64,000 nt of DNA from Liolophura sinensis (taxonomy: Eukaryota; Mollusca; Polyplacophora; Chitonida; Chitonidae): contig NC_088297.1 of NCBI RefSeq assembly GCF_032854445.1, positions 6,711,740 to 6,775,739 of the forward strand. Reading direction: 5' to 3'. This document shows, in pieces, positions 11,754-27,024 of the stretch; position 1 is the first letter of the stretch; each line of letters begins with the position of its first letter. The notes under the pieces were generated by a model that was given only the letters and a program-made list of their open reading frames with translations, was not told the DNA's origin and searched no databases. A program made the translations under genes and the position numbers.

Positions 11754-13038
11754 TCTGGTAACTGAACATGTTATTATAATGATTACAATGTTCATCTTGT
11801 AACTGAGCATACTAGTATAATGATTACATTGTTAATTTTGTAACTGAGCATGCTATTATACTGATTACAATGTTCATCTTGTAATTGAGCATGCTATTAT
11901 AATGATTACAATGTTTATGTTGTTACTGAACATGCTATTATACTGATAACAATGTTCATCTTGTAACTAAGCATGATATTATAATAATTACAATGTTCAT
12001 TTAGTAAGTGAACATGCTTTTATAATAATTACAATGTTCATCTTGTAACTGAACGTCCTAATATGATGATTACAATGATCATCCTGTAAGTAAACATGTT
12101 ATTATAATGATTACAATGTTCACCTTGTAAATGAACATGCCATTACAATAACTAAAAAATTTATCTTGTAACTGAACATGCTATTATATCAATTACAATC
12201 CTCACGTTTCAACTAAACGTGCTAATATAATGATTACAATGTTTATCTTGTAACTGAAGATGCTATTATAATAATTACAAAGGGTGTCTTGTAACTGAAC
12301 GTGCTATTCTAGTAATTACAATAATCACCTTGTAACTGAACATGCTATTATAATGATTACAATGTTCACCATGTCACTGAAAGTGATATTATAATAGTTT
12401 TAATGTTCATTTTGTAACTGAACACGGTATTAGGTTATTGCAATGTTCATCCTGTAACCGAATAAGCTATAATAATGATTACAATGTTCATCTTGTAACT
12501 GAGCATGCTATTACAATGATTACAGTGTTCATCTTGTAACTGACCATGCTGTTATTATGATTACAATGTTCATCTTGTAACTGAACATGCTAAAATAATG
12601 ATTACAATGTTCATTTTGCAACAGAACATGCTTTTATACTGATTACAATGCTCATCTTATAACTACATATGCTATAATAATGATTACAATGTTCATCTTG
12701 TAATGAAATATGCTAATATAATAATTGCAATATTCATTTTGTAACTAGGCATGCTATTATATTGATTACAATGATGATTTTGTAACAGTTGACGCTATTA
12801 TAATGATTACAATGTTCACCTTGTAACTGAGCATGCTATTATAATGATTTAAATGTTCACCTTGTCACTGAACGTGCTATTATCACAATTTTAATGTTCA
12901 TTTTGTAACTGAACACAGTATTAGGTTATTATAATGTTCATCTTGTAACTGAATATGCTATTATAATGATTGCAATGTTTATCTTGGCACTGAACTTTCT
13001 CTTATAATGGTTTCAATGTTCATTTTGTAACTGAACAC

Positions 13039-16000
13039 GCTATTAAATTATTACAATGTTCATATTGTAACTGAGCACGATATTGTAATGATTACAATCT
13101 TCACCTTGTAACTGAGCACATTATTATAATGATTACAACATCATCTTGTACCTGAATATGCTATTGTAATGATTACAATGTCCATTTTGCAACTGAGCAT
13201 GCTTGTATACTGATTACAATGTTCACCTTGCAACTGATGATGTTTTTATAACGATTACAATGTTCATCTGGTAACTGAACATGCAATTATAAGGATTACA
13301 ATGTTCACTTTGTAACTGAAAATGCTATTACAATGATTACAATGTTCATCTTGTAACTGAACATGCTATTATGTCGACTACAATATTCATCTTGCAACTG
13401 AGCATGATATTATAATGATTACAATGATCATCTTGTAATTGAACGTGCTAATATAATGAATACAATGTTCATTTTGTAACTGATAATGTTATTATAATGA
13501 TTACAATATTCATCTTGTAACTGAATATGCTAATGTAATAATTATAATGTCCATTCTCCAACTGAGCATGCTTTTATACTGATTACAATGTCCACCTTGT
13601 AACTGAACATGCTATTATAATGACTTCAATGTTAATCTTGTAACTGAGCATGTTTTTTATAATGATTACAATGTTCACCTTGCAACTAAACATGCTTTTA
13701 TAATGATTACAATGTTCATCTTGTAATTGAACGTGCTAATATAATGAATACAATGTTTATTTTGTAACTGATGATGTTATTATAATGATTACAATATTCA
13801 TCTTGTAAGTGAATATGCTAATGTAATGATTACAATGTCCATTTTGCAACTGAGCATGCTTTTATACTGATTACAATGTTCACCTTGTAACTGATGATGT
13901 TTTTATAATGATTACAATGTTCATCTTGTAACTGAGCACGCTATTGTAATGATTACAATGTTCACCTTGTAACTGAGCACATTATTTTAATGATTACAAT
14001 GTTCATCATGTAACTGAATATGCTATTGTAATGATTACACTGTCCATTTTGCAACTGAGCATGCTTGTATACTGATAACAATGTTGACCTTGCAACTGAT
14101 GATGTTTTTATAATGATTACAATGTTCATCTTGTAACTGAACATGCAATTATAAGGATTACAATGTTCACTTTGTAACTGAAACATGCTATTACAATGAT
14201 TACAATGTTCATCTTGTAACTGAACATGCTATTATGTCGATTACAATCTTCATCTTGCAACTGAGCATGATATTATAATGATTACAATGATCATCTTGTA
14301 ATTGAACGTGCTAATATAATGAATACAATGTTCATTTTGTAACTGATGATGTTATTATAATGATTACAATATTCATCTTGTAACTGAATATGCTAATGTA
14401 ATAATGATAATGACCATTTTCCAACTGAGCATGCTTTTATACTGATTACAATGTAAACCTTGTAACTGAACATGCTATTATAATGACTTCAATGTTAATC
14501 TTGTAACTGAGCATGTTTTTATAATGATTACAATGTTCACCTTGCAACTAAACATGCTTTTATAATGATTACAATGTTCATCTTGTAATTGAACGTGCTA
14601 TTATAATGAATACAATGTTTATTTTGTAACTGATAATGTTATTATAATGATTACAATATTCATCTTGTAAGTGAATATGCTAATGTAATGATTACAATGT
14701 CCATTTTGCAACTGAGAATGCTTTTATACTGATTACAATGTTCACCTTGTAACTAATGATGTTTTTATAATGATTACAATGTTCATCTTGTAACTGAGCA
14801 CGCTATTGTAATGATTACAATGTTCACCTTGTAACTGAGCACATTATTATAATGATTACAATGTTCATCATGTAACTGAATATGCTATTGTAATGATTAC
14901 ACTGTCCATTTTGCAACTGAGCATGCTTGTATACTGATAACAATGTTCACCTTGCAACTGATGATGTTTTTATAATGATTACAATGTTCATCTTGTAACT
15001 GAACATGCAATTATAAGGATTACAATGTTCACTTTGTAACTGAACATGCTATTACAATGATTACAATGTTCATCTTGTAACTGAACATGCTATTATGTCG
15101 ATTACAATCTTCATCTTGAAACTGAGCATGATATTATAATGGTTACAATGTTCATCTTGTAGTTTAACGTGCTAATATAATGAATACAATGTTCATTTTG
15201 TAACTGATGATGTTATTATAATAATTACAATGTTCATCTTGTAAGTGAATATGCTAATGGAATGATTACAATGTCCATTTTGCAACTGAGCATGCTTTTA
15301 TACTGATTACAATGTCCACCTTGTAACTGAACATGCTATTATAATGATTACAATGTTCATCTTGTAACTGAGCATGTTTTTATAATGATTACAATGTTCA
15401 CCTTGCAACTGAACATGCTGTTTATAATGATTACAATGTTCATCTTGTAATTGAACGTGCTAATATAATGAATACAATGTTTATTTTGTAACTGATGATG
15501 TTATTATAATGATTACAATATTCATCTTGTAAGTGAATATGATTATAATGATTACAATGTCCATTTTGCAACTGAGTATGCTTTTATACTGATTACAATG
15601 TTCACCTTGTAACTGATGATGTTTTTATAATGATTACAATGTTTATCTTGTAACTACATATGCTATAATAATGATTACAATGTTCATCTTGTAATGAAAT
15701 ATGCTAATATAATGATTGCAATATTCATTTTGTAACTGAGCATGATATTATATTAATTACAATAATGATTTTGTAACCGTTGACGCTATTATAATGATTA
15801 CAATGTTCACCTTGTAACTGAGCATACTAATATAATGATTTAAATGTTGACCTTGTCACTGAACGTGCTATTATAATAATTTTAATGTTCATTTTGTAAC
15901 TGAACACGGAATTAGGTTATTATAATGTTCATCTTGTAACTGAATATGCTATTATAATGATTGCAATGATTATCTTGGCACTGAACATTCTATTATCATG

Positions 16001-19000
16001 ATTTCAATGTTCATTTTGTAACTGAACACGCTATTAAATTATTACAATGTTCATCCTGTAACTAAACATGCTATTATAATGATTACAATGTTCATCTTGT
16101 AACTGAGCACGCTATTGTAATGATTACAATGTTCACCTTGTAACTGAGCACATTATTATAATGATGACAATGTTCATCTTGTAACTAAATATGCTATTGT
16201 AATGATTACAATGTCCATTTTGCAACTGAGTATGCTTGTATACTGATTACAATGTTCACCTTGCAACTGATGATGTTTTTATAATAATTACAATGTTCAT
16301 CTTGTAATTGAACATGCAATTATAAGGATTACAATGTTCACTTTGTAACTGAACATGCTATTACAATGATTACAATGTTCATCTTGTAACTGAACATGCT
16401 ATTATGTCGATTACAATGTTCATCTTGCAACTGAGCATGATATTATAATGATTACAATGATCATCTTGTAATTGAACGTGCTAATATAATGAATACAATG
16501 TTCATTTTGTAACTGATGATGTTATTATAATGATTAAAATATTGATCTTGTAACTGAATATGCTAATGTAATGATTATATTGTCCATTTTGCAACTGAGC
16601 ATGCTTTTATACTGATTACAATGTCCACCTTGTAACTGAACGTGCTATTATAATGATTTCAATGTTCATCTTGTAACTGAGCATGTTTTTATAATGATTA
16701 CAATGTTCACCTTGCAACTGATGATGTTTTTATAATGATTACAATGTTCATCTTGTAACTGAACATGTAATTATAAGGATTACAATGTTCACTTTGTAAC
16801 TGGACATGCTATTACAATGATTACAATGTTCATCTTGTAACTAAACATGCTATTATGTCGATTACAATCTTCATCTTGCAACTGAGCATGATATTATAAT
16901 GATTACAATGTTCATCTTGTAATTGAACGTGCTAATATAATGAATACAATGTTCATTTTGTAACTAATGATGTTATTATAAAGATTACAATGTTCATCTT
17001 GTAATTGAACGTGCTAATATAATGAATACAATGTTCATTTTGTAACTGATGATGTTATTATAATGATTACAATATTCATCTTGTAACTGAATATTCTAAT
17101 GTAATGATTACAATGTCTATTTTGCAACTGAGCATGCTTTTATACTGATTACAATGTTCACTTTGTAACTTATGATGTTTTTATAATGATTACAATGTTC
17201 ATCTTGTAACTACATATGCTATAATAATGATTACATTGTTCCTCTTGTAATAAAATATGCTAATATAATGATTGCAATATTCATTTTGTAACTGAGCATG
17301 CTATTATATTGATTACAATTATGATTTTGTAACCGTTGACGCTATTATAATGATTACAATGTTTACTTTGTAACTGAACATGCTATTATAATGATTACAA
17401 TGTTCATCTTGTAACTGAACATGCTATTATGTCGATTACAATCTTCATCTTGTAACTGAAAATGATATTATAATGATAACAATGTTTATCTTGCAACTGA
17501 GCATGCTATTATAATGATTACAATGTTCACTTCGTAACTGAACATGCTAATTTAACTATTACAATGTTCATCTTGTAACTGGGCATGTTTTTATAATGAT
17601 TACAATGTTCACCTTGTAACTGAGCAGGCTATTGTAATGATTACAATGTTCACCTTGTAACTGAGCACATTATTATAATGATTACAATGTTCATCTTGTA
17701 ACTAAATATGCTATTGTAATGATTACAATGTCCATTTTGCAACTGAGCATGCTTGTATACTGATTACAATGTTCATCTTGTAATTGAACGTGCTAATATA
17801 ATGAATACAATGTTTTTTTGTAACTGATGATGTTATTATAATGATTACAATATTCATCTTGTAAGTTAATATGCTAATGTAATGATTACAATGTCCATTT
17901 TGCAACTAACAATGCTTTTATACTGATTACATTGTTCACCTTGTCACTGATGATGTTTTTATAATGATTACAATGTTCATCTTGTAACTACATATGCTAT
18001 AATACTGATTACAATTTTCATCTTGTAATAAAATATGCTAATATAGTAACTGCAATATTAATTTTGTAACTGAGCATGCTATTATATTGATTACAATGAT
18101 GATTTTGTAACCGTTGACGCTATTATAATGATTACAATATCAATTTTGTAACTGAGCATGTTATTATACTGATTACAATGTTCATCTTGTAACTGAACAT
18201 GCTATTATAATGATTACAATGTTCATGTTGTAACTGAACATGCCATTATACTGATAACAATGTTCATCTTGTAACTGGGCATACTAGTATAATGATTACA
18301 ATGTTCATTTTGTAACTGAGCATGCTATTATACTGATTACAATTTTTATCTTTTAATTGAGCATGCTATTATAATAATTACATTGCTCATCTCGTATTTG
18401 AGCAAGCTATTATAATTATTACAATGTTCATCTTGTAATTGAGCATACTAGTATAATGATTACAATGTTAATTTTGTAACTGAGCATGCTATTTTAACAA
18501 TGTTCATCTTGTAACTAAACATAACATTACAATAATTACAATGTTCATTTTGTAACTGAATATGCTATTATATTGATTACAATGTTCATCTTGTAACTGA
18601 ACATCCTAATATAATGATTACAATGTTCATCTGGTAACTGAGTGAGTGCTTGGGTCTTAACGTCGTTCTCTCTGGTAACTGAACATGTTATTATAATGAT
18701 TACAATGTTCATCTTGTAACTGAGCATACTAGTATAATGATTACATTGTTAATTTTGTAACTGAGCATGCTATTATACTGATTACAATGTTCATCTTGTA
18801 ATTGAGCATGCTATTATAATGATTACAATGTTTATGTTGTTACTGAACATGCTATTATACTGATAACAATGTTCATCTTGTAACTAAGCATGATATTATA
18901 ATAATTACAATGTTCATTTAGTAAGTGAACATGCTTTTATAATAATTACAATGTTCATCTTGTAACTGAACGTCCTAATATGATGATTACAATGATCATC

Positions 19001-19955
19001 CTGTAAGTAAACATGTTATTATAATGATTACAATGTTCACCTTGTAAATGAACATGCCATTACAATAACTAAAAAATTTATCTTGTAACTGAACATGCTA
19101 TTATATCAATTACAATCCTCACGTTTCAACTAAACGTGCTAATATAATGATTACAATGTTTATCTTGTAACTGAAGATGCTATTATAATAATTACAAAGG
19201 GTGTCTTGTAACTGAACGTGCTATTCTAGTAATTACAATAATCACCTTGTAACTGAACATGCTATTATAATGATTACAATGTTCACCATGTCACTGAAAG
19301 TGATATTATAATAGTTTTAATGTTCATTTTGTAACTGAACACGGTATTAGGTTATTGCAATGTTCATCCTGTAACCGAATAAGCTATAATAATGATTACA
19401 ATGTTCATCTTGTAACTGAGCATGCTATTACAATGATTACAGTGTTCATCTTGTAACTGACCATGCTGTTATTATGATTACAATGTTCATCTTGTAACTG
19501 AACATGCTAAAATAATGATTACAATGTTCATTTTGCAACAGAACATGCTTTTATACTGATTACAATGCTCATCTTATAACTACATATGCTATAATAATGA
19601 TTACAATGTTCATCTTGTAATGAAATATGCTAATATAATAATTGCAATATTCATTTTGTAACTAGGCATGCTATTATATTGATTACAATGATGATTTTGT
19701 AACAGTTGACGCTATTATAATGATTACAATGTTCACCTTGTAACTGAGCATGCTATTATAATGATTTAAATGTTCACCTTGTCACTGAACGTGCTATTAT
19801 CACAATTTTAATGTTCATTTTGTAACTGAACACAGTATTAGGTTATTATAATGTTCATCTTGTAACTGAATATGCTATTATAATGATTGCAATGTTTATC
19901 TTGGCACTGAACTTTCTCTTATAATGGTTTCAATGTTCATTTTGTAACTGAACAC
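13039..19955. repeat. Large higher-order unit U2, internally deleted (6.9 kb)
   Basis: 13039 to about 17770 follows positions 1 to about 4735 of U1. About 17770 to 19955 follows about 10850-13038. The switch removes 6,121 bp, including the whole spacer and about 3.3 kb of the satellite after it. The two parents share TGATTACAATGTTCA at 17761-17775, so the junction is in monomer register. This is what unequal crossing-over or a replication-based deletion between monomers would leave. Confidence 0.88.
18642..18670 (-). mobile_element. 29-bp truncated SINE tail inside satellite (U2 copy)
   Basis: A duplicate of the 11725 insertion, carried along in unit U2 with the same flanking TCTGGTAACTGA repeats. 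Confidence 0.8.
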
Positions 19956-22900
19956 GCTATTAAATTATTACAATGTTCATATTGTAACTGAGCACGATAT
20001 TGTAATGATTACAATCTTCACCTTGTAACTGAGCACATTATTATAATGATTACAACATCATCTTGTACCTGAATATGCTATTGTAATGATTACAATGTCC
20101 ATTTTGCAACTGAGCATGCTTGTATACTGATTACAATGTTCACCTTGCAACTGATGATGTTTTTATAACGATTACAATGTTCATCTGGTAACTGAACATG
20201 CAATTATAAGGATTACAATGTTCACTTTGTAACTGAAAATGCTATTACAATGATTACAATGTTCATCTTGTAACTGAACATGCTATTATGTCGACTACAA
20301 TATTCATCTTGCAACTGAGCATGATATTATAATGATTACAATGATCATCTTGTAATTGAACGTGCTAATATAATGAATACAATGTTCATTTTGTAACTGA
20401 TAATGTTATTATAATGATTACAATATTCATCTTGTAACTGAATATGCTAATGTAATAATTATAATGTCCATTCTCCAACTGAGCATGCTTTTATACTGAT
20501 TACAATGTCCACCTTGTAACTGAACATGCTATTATAATGACTTCAATGTTAATCTTGTAACTGAGCATGTTTTTATAATGATTACAATGTTCACCTTGCA
20601 ACTAAACATGCTTTTATAATGATTACAATGTTCATCTTGTAATTGAACGTGCTAATATAATGAATACAATGTTTATTTTGTAACTGATGATGTTATTATA
20701 ATGATTACAATATTCATCTTGTAAGTGAATATGCTAATGTAATGATTACAATGTCCATTTTGCAACTGAGCATGCTTTTATACTGATTACAATGTTCACC
20801 TTGTAACTGATGATGTTTTTATAATGATTACAATGTTCATCTTGTAACTGAGCACGCTATTGTAATGATTACAATGTTCACCTTGTAACTGAGCACATTA
20901 TTTTAATGATTACAATGTTCATCATGTAACTGAATATGCTATTGTAATGATTACACTGTCCATTTTGCAACTGAGCATGCTTGTATACTGATAACAATGT
21001 TGACCTTGCAACTGATGATGTTTTTATAATGATTACAATGTTCATCTTGTAACTGAACATGCAATTATAAGGATTACAATGTTCACTTTGTAACTGAACA
21101 TGCTATTACAATGATTACAATGTTCATCTTGTAACTGAACATGCTATTATGTCGATTACAATCTTCATCTTGCAACTGAGCATGATATTATAATGATTAC
21201 AATGATCATCTTGTAATTGAACGTGCTAATATAATGAATACAATGTTCATTTTGTAACTGATGATGTTATTATAATGATTACAATATTCATCTTGTAACT
21301 GAATATGCTAATGTAATAATGATAATGACCATTTTCCAACTGAGCATGCTTTTATACTGATTACAATGTAAACCTTGTAACTGAACATGCTATTATAATG
21401 ACTTCAATGTTAATCTTGTAACTGAGCATGTTTTTATAATGATTACAATGTTCACCTTGCAACTAAACATGCTTTTATAATGATTACAATGTTCATCTTG
21501 TAATTGAACGTGCTATTATAATGAATACAATGTTTATTTTGTAACTGATAATGTTATTATAATGATTACAATATTCATCTTGTAAGTGAATATGCTAATG
21601 TAATGATTACAATGTCCATTTTGCAACTGAGAATGCTTTTATACTGATTACAATGTTCACCTTGTATCTAATGATGTTTTTATAATGATTACAATGTTCA
21701 TCTTGTAACTGAGCACGCTATTGTAATGATTACAATGTTCACCTTGTAACTGAGCACATTATTATAATGATTACAATGTTCATCATGTAACTGAATATGC
21801 TATTGTAATGATTACACTGTCCATTTTGCAACTGAGCATGTTTGTATACTGATAACAATGTTCACCTTGCAACTGATGATGTTTTTATAATGATTACAAT
21901 GTTCATCTTGTAACTGAACATGCAATTATAAGGATTACAATGTTCACTTTGTAACTGAACATGCTATTACAATGATTACAATGTTCATCTTGTAACTGAA
22001 CATGCTATTATGTCGATTACAATCTTCATCTTGAAACTGAGCATGATATTATAATGGTTACAATGTTCATCTTGTAGTTTAACGTGCTAATATAATGAAT
22101 ACAATGTTCATTTTGTAACTGATGATGTTATTATAATAATTACAATGTTCATCTTGTAAGTGAATATGCTAATGGAATGATTACAATGTCCATTTTGCAA
22201 CTGAGCATGCTTTTATACTGATTACAATGTCCACCTTGTAACTGAACATGCTATTATAATGATTACAATGTTCATCTTGTAACTGAGCATGTTTTTATAA
22301 TGATTACAATGTTCACCTTGCAACTGAACATGCTGTTTATAATGATTACAATGTTCATCTTGTAATTGAACGTGCTAATATAATGAATACAATGTTTATT
22401 TTGTAACTGATGATGTTATTATAATGATTACAATATTCATCTTGTAAGTGAATATGATTATAATGATTACAATGTCCATTTTGCAACTGAGTATGCTTTT
22501 ATACTGATTACAATGTTCACCTTGTAACTGATGATGTTTTTATAATGATTACAATGTTTATCTTGTAACTACATATGCTATAATAATGATTACAATGTTC
22601 ATCTTGTAATGAAATATGCTAATATAATGATTGCAATATTCATTTTGTAACTGAGCATGATATTATATTAATTACAATAATGATTTTGTAACCGTTGACG
22701 CTATTATAATGATTACAATGTTCACCTTGTAACTGAGCATACTAATATAATGATTTAAATGTTGACCTTGTCACTGAACGTGCTATTATAATAATTTTAA
22801 TGTTCATTTTGTAACTGAACACGGTATTAGGTTATTATAATGTTCATCTTGTAACTGAATATGCTATTATAATGATTGCAATGATTATCTTGGCACTGAA

Positions 22901-25900
22901 CATTCTATTATCATGATTTCAATGTTCATTTTGTAACTGAACACGCTATTAAATTATTACAATGTTCATCCTGTAACTAAACATGCTATTATAATGATTA
23001 CAATGTTCATCTTGTAACTGAGCACGCTATTGTAATGATTACAATGTTCACCTTGTAACTGAGCACATTATTATAATGATGACAATGTTCATCTTGTAAC
23101 TAAATATGCTATTGTAATGATTACAATGTCCATTTTGCAACTGAGTATGCTTGTATACTGATTACAATGTTCACCTTGCAACTGATGATGTTTTTATAAT
23201 AATTACAATGTTCATCTTGTAATTGAACATGCAATTATAAGGATTACAATGTTCACTTTGTAACTGAACATGCTATTACAATGATTACAATGTTCATCTT
23301 GTAACTGAACATGCTATTATGTCGATTACAATGTTCATCTTGCAACTGAGCATGATATTATAATGATTACAATGATCATCTTGTAATTGAACGTGCTAAT
23401 ATAATGAATACAATGTTCATTTTGTAACTGATGATGTTATTATAATGATTAAAATATTGATCTTGTAACTGAATATGCTAATGTAATGATTATATTGTCC
23501 ATTTTGCAACTGAGCATGCTTTTATACTGATTACAATGTCCACCTTGTAACTGAACGTGCTATTATAATGATTTCAATGTTCATCTTGTAACTGAGCATG
23601 TTTTTATAATGATTACAATGTTCACCTTGCAACTGATGATGTTTTTATAATGATTACAATGTTCATCTTGTAACTGAACATGTAATTATAAGGATTACAA
23701 TGTTCACTTTGTAACTGGACATGCTATTACAATGATTACAATGTTCATCTTGTAACTAAACATGCTATTATGTCGATTACAATCTTCATCTTGCAACTGA
23801 GCATGATATTATAATGATTACAATGTTCATCTTGTAATTGAACGTGCTAATATAATGAATACAATGTTCATTTTGTAACTAATGATGTTATTATAAAGAT
23901 TACAATGTTCATCTTGTAATTGAACGTGCTAATATAATGAATACAATGTTCATTTTGTAACTGATGATGTTATTATAATGATTACAATATTCATCTTGTA
24001 ACTGAATATTCTAATGTAATGATTACAATGTCTATTTTGCAACTGAGCATGCTTTTATACTGATTACAATGTTCACTTTGTAACTTATGATGTTTTTATA
24101 ATGATTACAATGTTCATCTTGTAACTACATATGCTATAATAATGATTACATTGTTCCTCTTGTAATAAAATATGCTAATATAATGATTGCAATATTCATT
24201 TTGTAACTGAGCATGCTATTATATTGATTACAATTATGATTTTGTAACCGTTGACGCTATTATAATGATTACAATGTTTACTTTGTAACTGAACATGCTA
24301 TTATAATGATTACAATGTTCATCTTGTAACTGAACATGCTATTATGTCGATTACAATCTTCATCTTGTAACTGAAAATGATATTATAATGATAACAATGT
24401 TTATCTTGCAACTGAGCATGCTATTATAATGATTACAATGTTCACTTCGTAACTGAACATGCTAATTTAACTATTACAATGTTCATCTTGTAACTGGGCA
24501 TGTTTTTATAATGATTACAATGTTCACCTTGTAACTGAGCAGGCTATTGTAATGATTACAATGTTCACCTTGTAACTGAGCACATTATTATAATGATTAC
24601 AATGTTCATCTTGTAACTAAATATGCTATTGTAATGATTACAATGTCCATTTTGCAACTGAGCATGCTTGTATACTGATTACAATGTTCACCTTGCAACT
24701 GATGATGTTTTTATAATGATTACAATGTTCATCTTGTAACTGAACATGCAATTATAAGGATTACAATGTTCACTTTGTAACTGAACATGCTATTACAATG
24801 ATTACAATGTTCACCTTGTAACTGACCACATTATTATAATAATTACAATGTTCATCTTGTAATTGAACGTGCTATTATAATGATTACAATGTTCATCTTG
24901 TAACTGAACATGCTATTATGATTACAATTTTCATCTTGTAACTGAGCTTTCTATTGTAATGATTACAATGTTTACCTTGTAACTGAGCGTGCTAATATAA
25001 TGATTACAATGTTCACCTTGTAACTGAGCATGCTAATATAATGATTACAATGTTTATCTTGTAACTGAGCATGCTATTATAAAACACGAGTCTCTTTAAC
25101 TGGATTTAGTCTATTTCAGCTGAGGGGAAAAATGAAAGATTTAGTCTGGATAATGTGTGGGGATAAGATGAGCATTTTAGCGTGTATTAGGTCCAAACTG
25201 CATCTTTGTACCGTTGATCGTTGAGAAGAAATAGAAGGCATTTCTCAATATTGGCACTTAAAAGATGGTGCCAGCTAGGAAATCAGCTCTAACCCCAGTG
25301 TTCCATGTGGGATTACAGAGAACACTTGGTCCCGCAGCTTTTATGATCGTTTCTCTTTTCAGTCATTATAGCAAGGTTTCTCAACAATCGACAAAAAAAT
25401 ATGAAAATAAATCAGCAGAGAACTATCTGCAATCCGTGGTATCCCGTGCCTTGACAGGTGTAAGGCAACCTGATTTTTAAGTAACACCGCCCAGTGATTG
25501 CTTTCAACCTTTGAATCTTTCTTTCATACTTGCATTACAATGTGACGTCAAACCCAATCATCCAGTCATTCGGTGATTACTGTTACACAACAATTGAATC
25601 AAACCTTTCAGGTGTCATTTCAAGAGATCTAAAACGCTATCTAGTTAGCAACAAAGGCTTCAAAGGCTTAATTTGTGCTCTTGTGTACACAGTGCTTATT
25701 AGTACACGGACCCTGTCTGTGGAATTTTGTGTATATGTCGTCATACACTCAGTTATACTGTGGACTTTCCCTCTTGTAAACATTGCCTCTGTGCATTTTT
25801 CAGCATTGTGTAAGTACTTTAGTATTTGTATAGATATTGCTATCATTTCTTGTTAAACTTAAGTATTTTAGCTCTTAAAAGTCTTGTTATCTGTTCCTGT

Positions 25901-26021
25901 TAAATGTAATAAATTGTTAAAAAAAAAATCTGCTGGTTTTGGTTACTTTTTTGTGCGGCTAAACTGTCGTGTATTTCGAACAAGCCATCTCTTTATAATA
26001 CAGATAGTTTTGGGTCGTAAC

Positions 26022-26212
26022 ATTATTTATTTATTTATTTGGTGTACTGGGGGAAACCCACGACTACCCGCAGGTTGCCAGAAGACCTCCTCATGGACGG
26101 CAAAAAGAGGAAGCCAGCCTGAGCTGGACTTGAACTCACAGCGACCGCATCGGTTGGAAGCCCATTGCAGGGCGATGGCGTGCTGACCCCCTCGATAACT
26201 GAGGCCCTCCTC
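26022..26212 (-). mobile_element. tRNA-derived SINE with (AAAT)n tail, in S2
   Basis: This is identical by eye to the S1 copy and was duplicated with the spacer rather than inserted independently. Confidence 0.75.
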
Positions 26213-26463
26213 AAACAAAAATTGAATAAGTAAGTAAAATGTAAAACGTTGTGAGGCCGATAGAAAATCATGTGTTTCTCTAACTGATTTCACTCCAATT
26301 TATTCTTTCATCCAGCGTGTTGACAGAGTCAGTGGAATTCGGATGTTTAAATGGTTTCAAGCAACAAAGTATCATTACTTCAAGATATTAATATAACCTG
26401 AAGTCAGGCAGCTTCTAAACCTGGATCACCGTGTTTTCCTGAATCGTTGATTAAATCAATGAA

Positions 26464-26593
26464 CACCATACTGAATCTCTGTTGCACCGTAAACACCATC
26501 CTGAATCTCTGCTGCACAGTAAATACCATCCTGAAACTCTGCTACACAGTAAGCACCATCCTGAATCTCTGCTGCACAGTAAACACCGTCAGG
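26464..26593. repeat. 30-bp minisatellite in S2
   Basis: This is identical by eye to the S1 array of four units plus a partial. Confidence 0.9.
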
Positions 26594-26659
26594 AATTTTA
26601 CACTGACTGCGATCAGATAGCATTTTTCTGTATAGACATGTATGTCGCTGTGCAACTGA

Positions 26660-27024
26660 GTGAGTGAGTGAGTGCTTGGGGTTTAACGTCGTACTCAACA
26701 ATTTTTCAGTCATATGACGACGAAGGAATCATTAGGGTGCATGCACGTGTAATGTGCCTCCTTGTTGCAGGACGGATTTTCACCGCTCTTTTATTTAGTG
26801 CTGCATCACTGAGACGACTTACCGAAGGCAAGTAAGCCGCCCCGCCCGAGCCATTATACTGAAACGGGTCAACCAGTCGTTGCACTATCCCCTTCATGCT
26901 GAACGCCAAACGAGGAAGTTACAACTTCCTCTTTTAAAGTCTTAGGTGTGACTCGACCAAGGATTGATCCTGGATCTACCGGTCCCGAAGCGGACGCTCT
27001 ACCAACTGTGCTATCCGGGCCGGT
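26660..27024 (-). mobile_element. Full-length tRNA-derived SINE with (TCAC)n tail, in S2
   Basis: This is the same 365-bp element at the same site as in S1, with identical 12-bp duplications at 26648-26659 and 27025-27036. It was copied with the large unit. Confidence 0.9.

Larger units (their letters stand above)
1..13038. repeat. Large higher-order unit U1 (13 kb)
   Basis: The sequence from position 1 restarts at 13039 and again at 19956, so 1-13038 is one full unit of satellite, spacer S1 and satellite. The unit phase is arbitrary because it is set by where the window begins. Compared with U3 it lacks an 88-bp segment at 11579/11580. Otherwise only scattered substitutions and single-base indels are visible. 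Confidence 0.9.
7559..25081. repeat. Satellite block 2, longest 41-bp monomer array
   Basis: This is 17.5 kb of uninterrupted 41-bp monomers. It is a concatenation of recognisable sub-blocks: 7559-13038 is the right part of unit U1, 13039-19955 is the deleted unit U2, and 19956-25081 is the left part of unit U3. It is about twice as long as most blocks because U2 has no spacer. It carries two 29-bp SINE-tail insertions (11725-11753 and 18642-18670). No gene or other insertion is visible. Confidence 0.96.
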
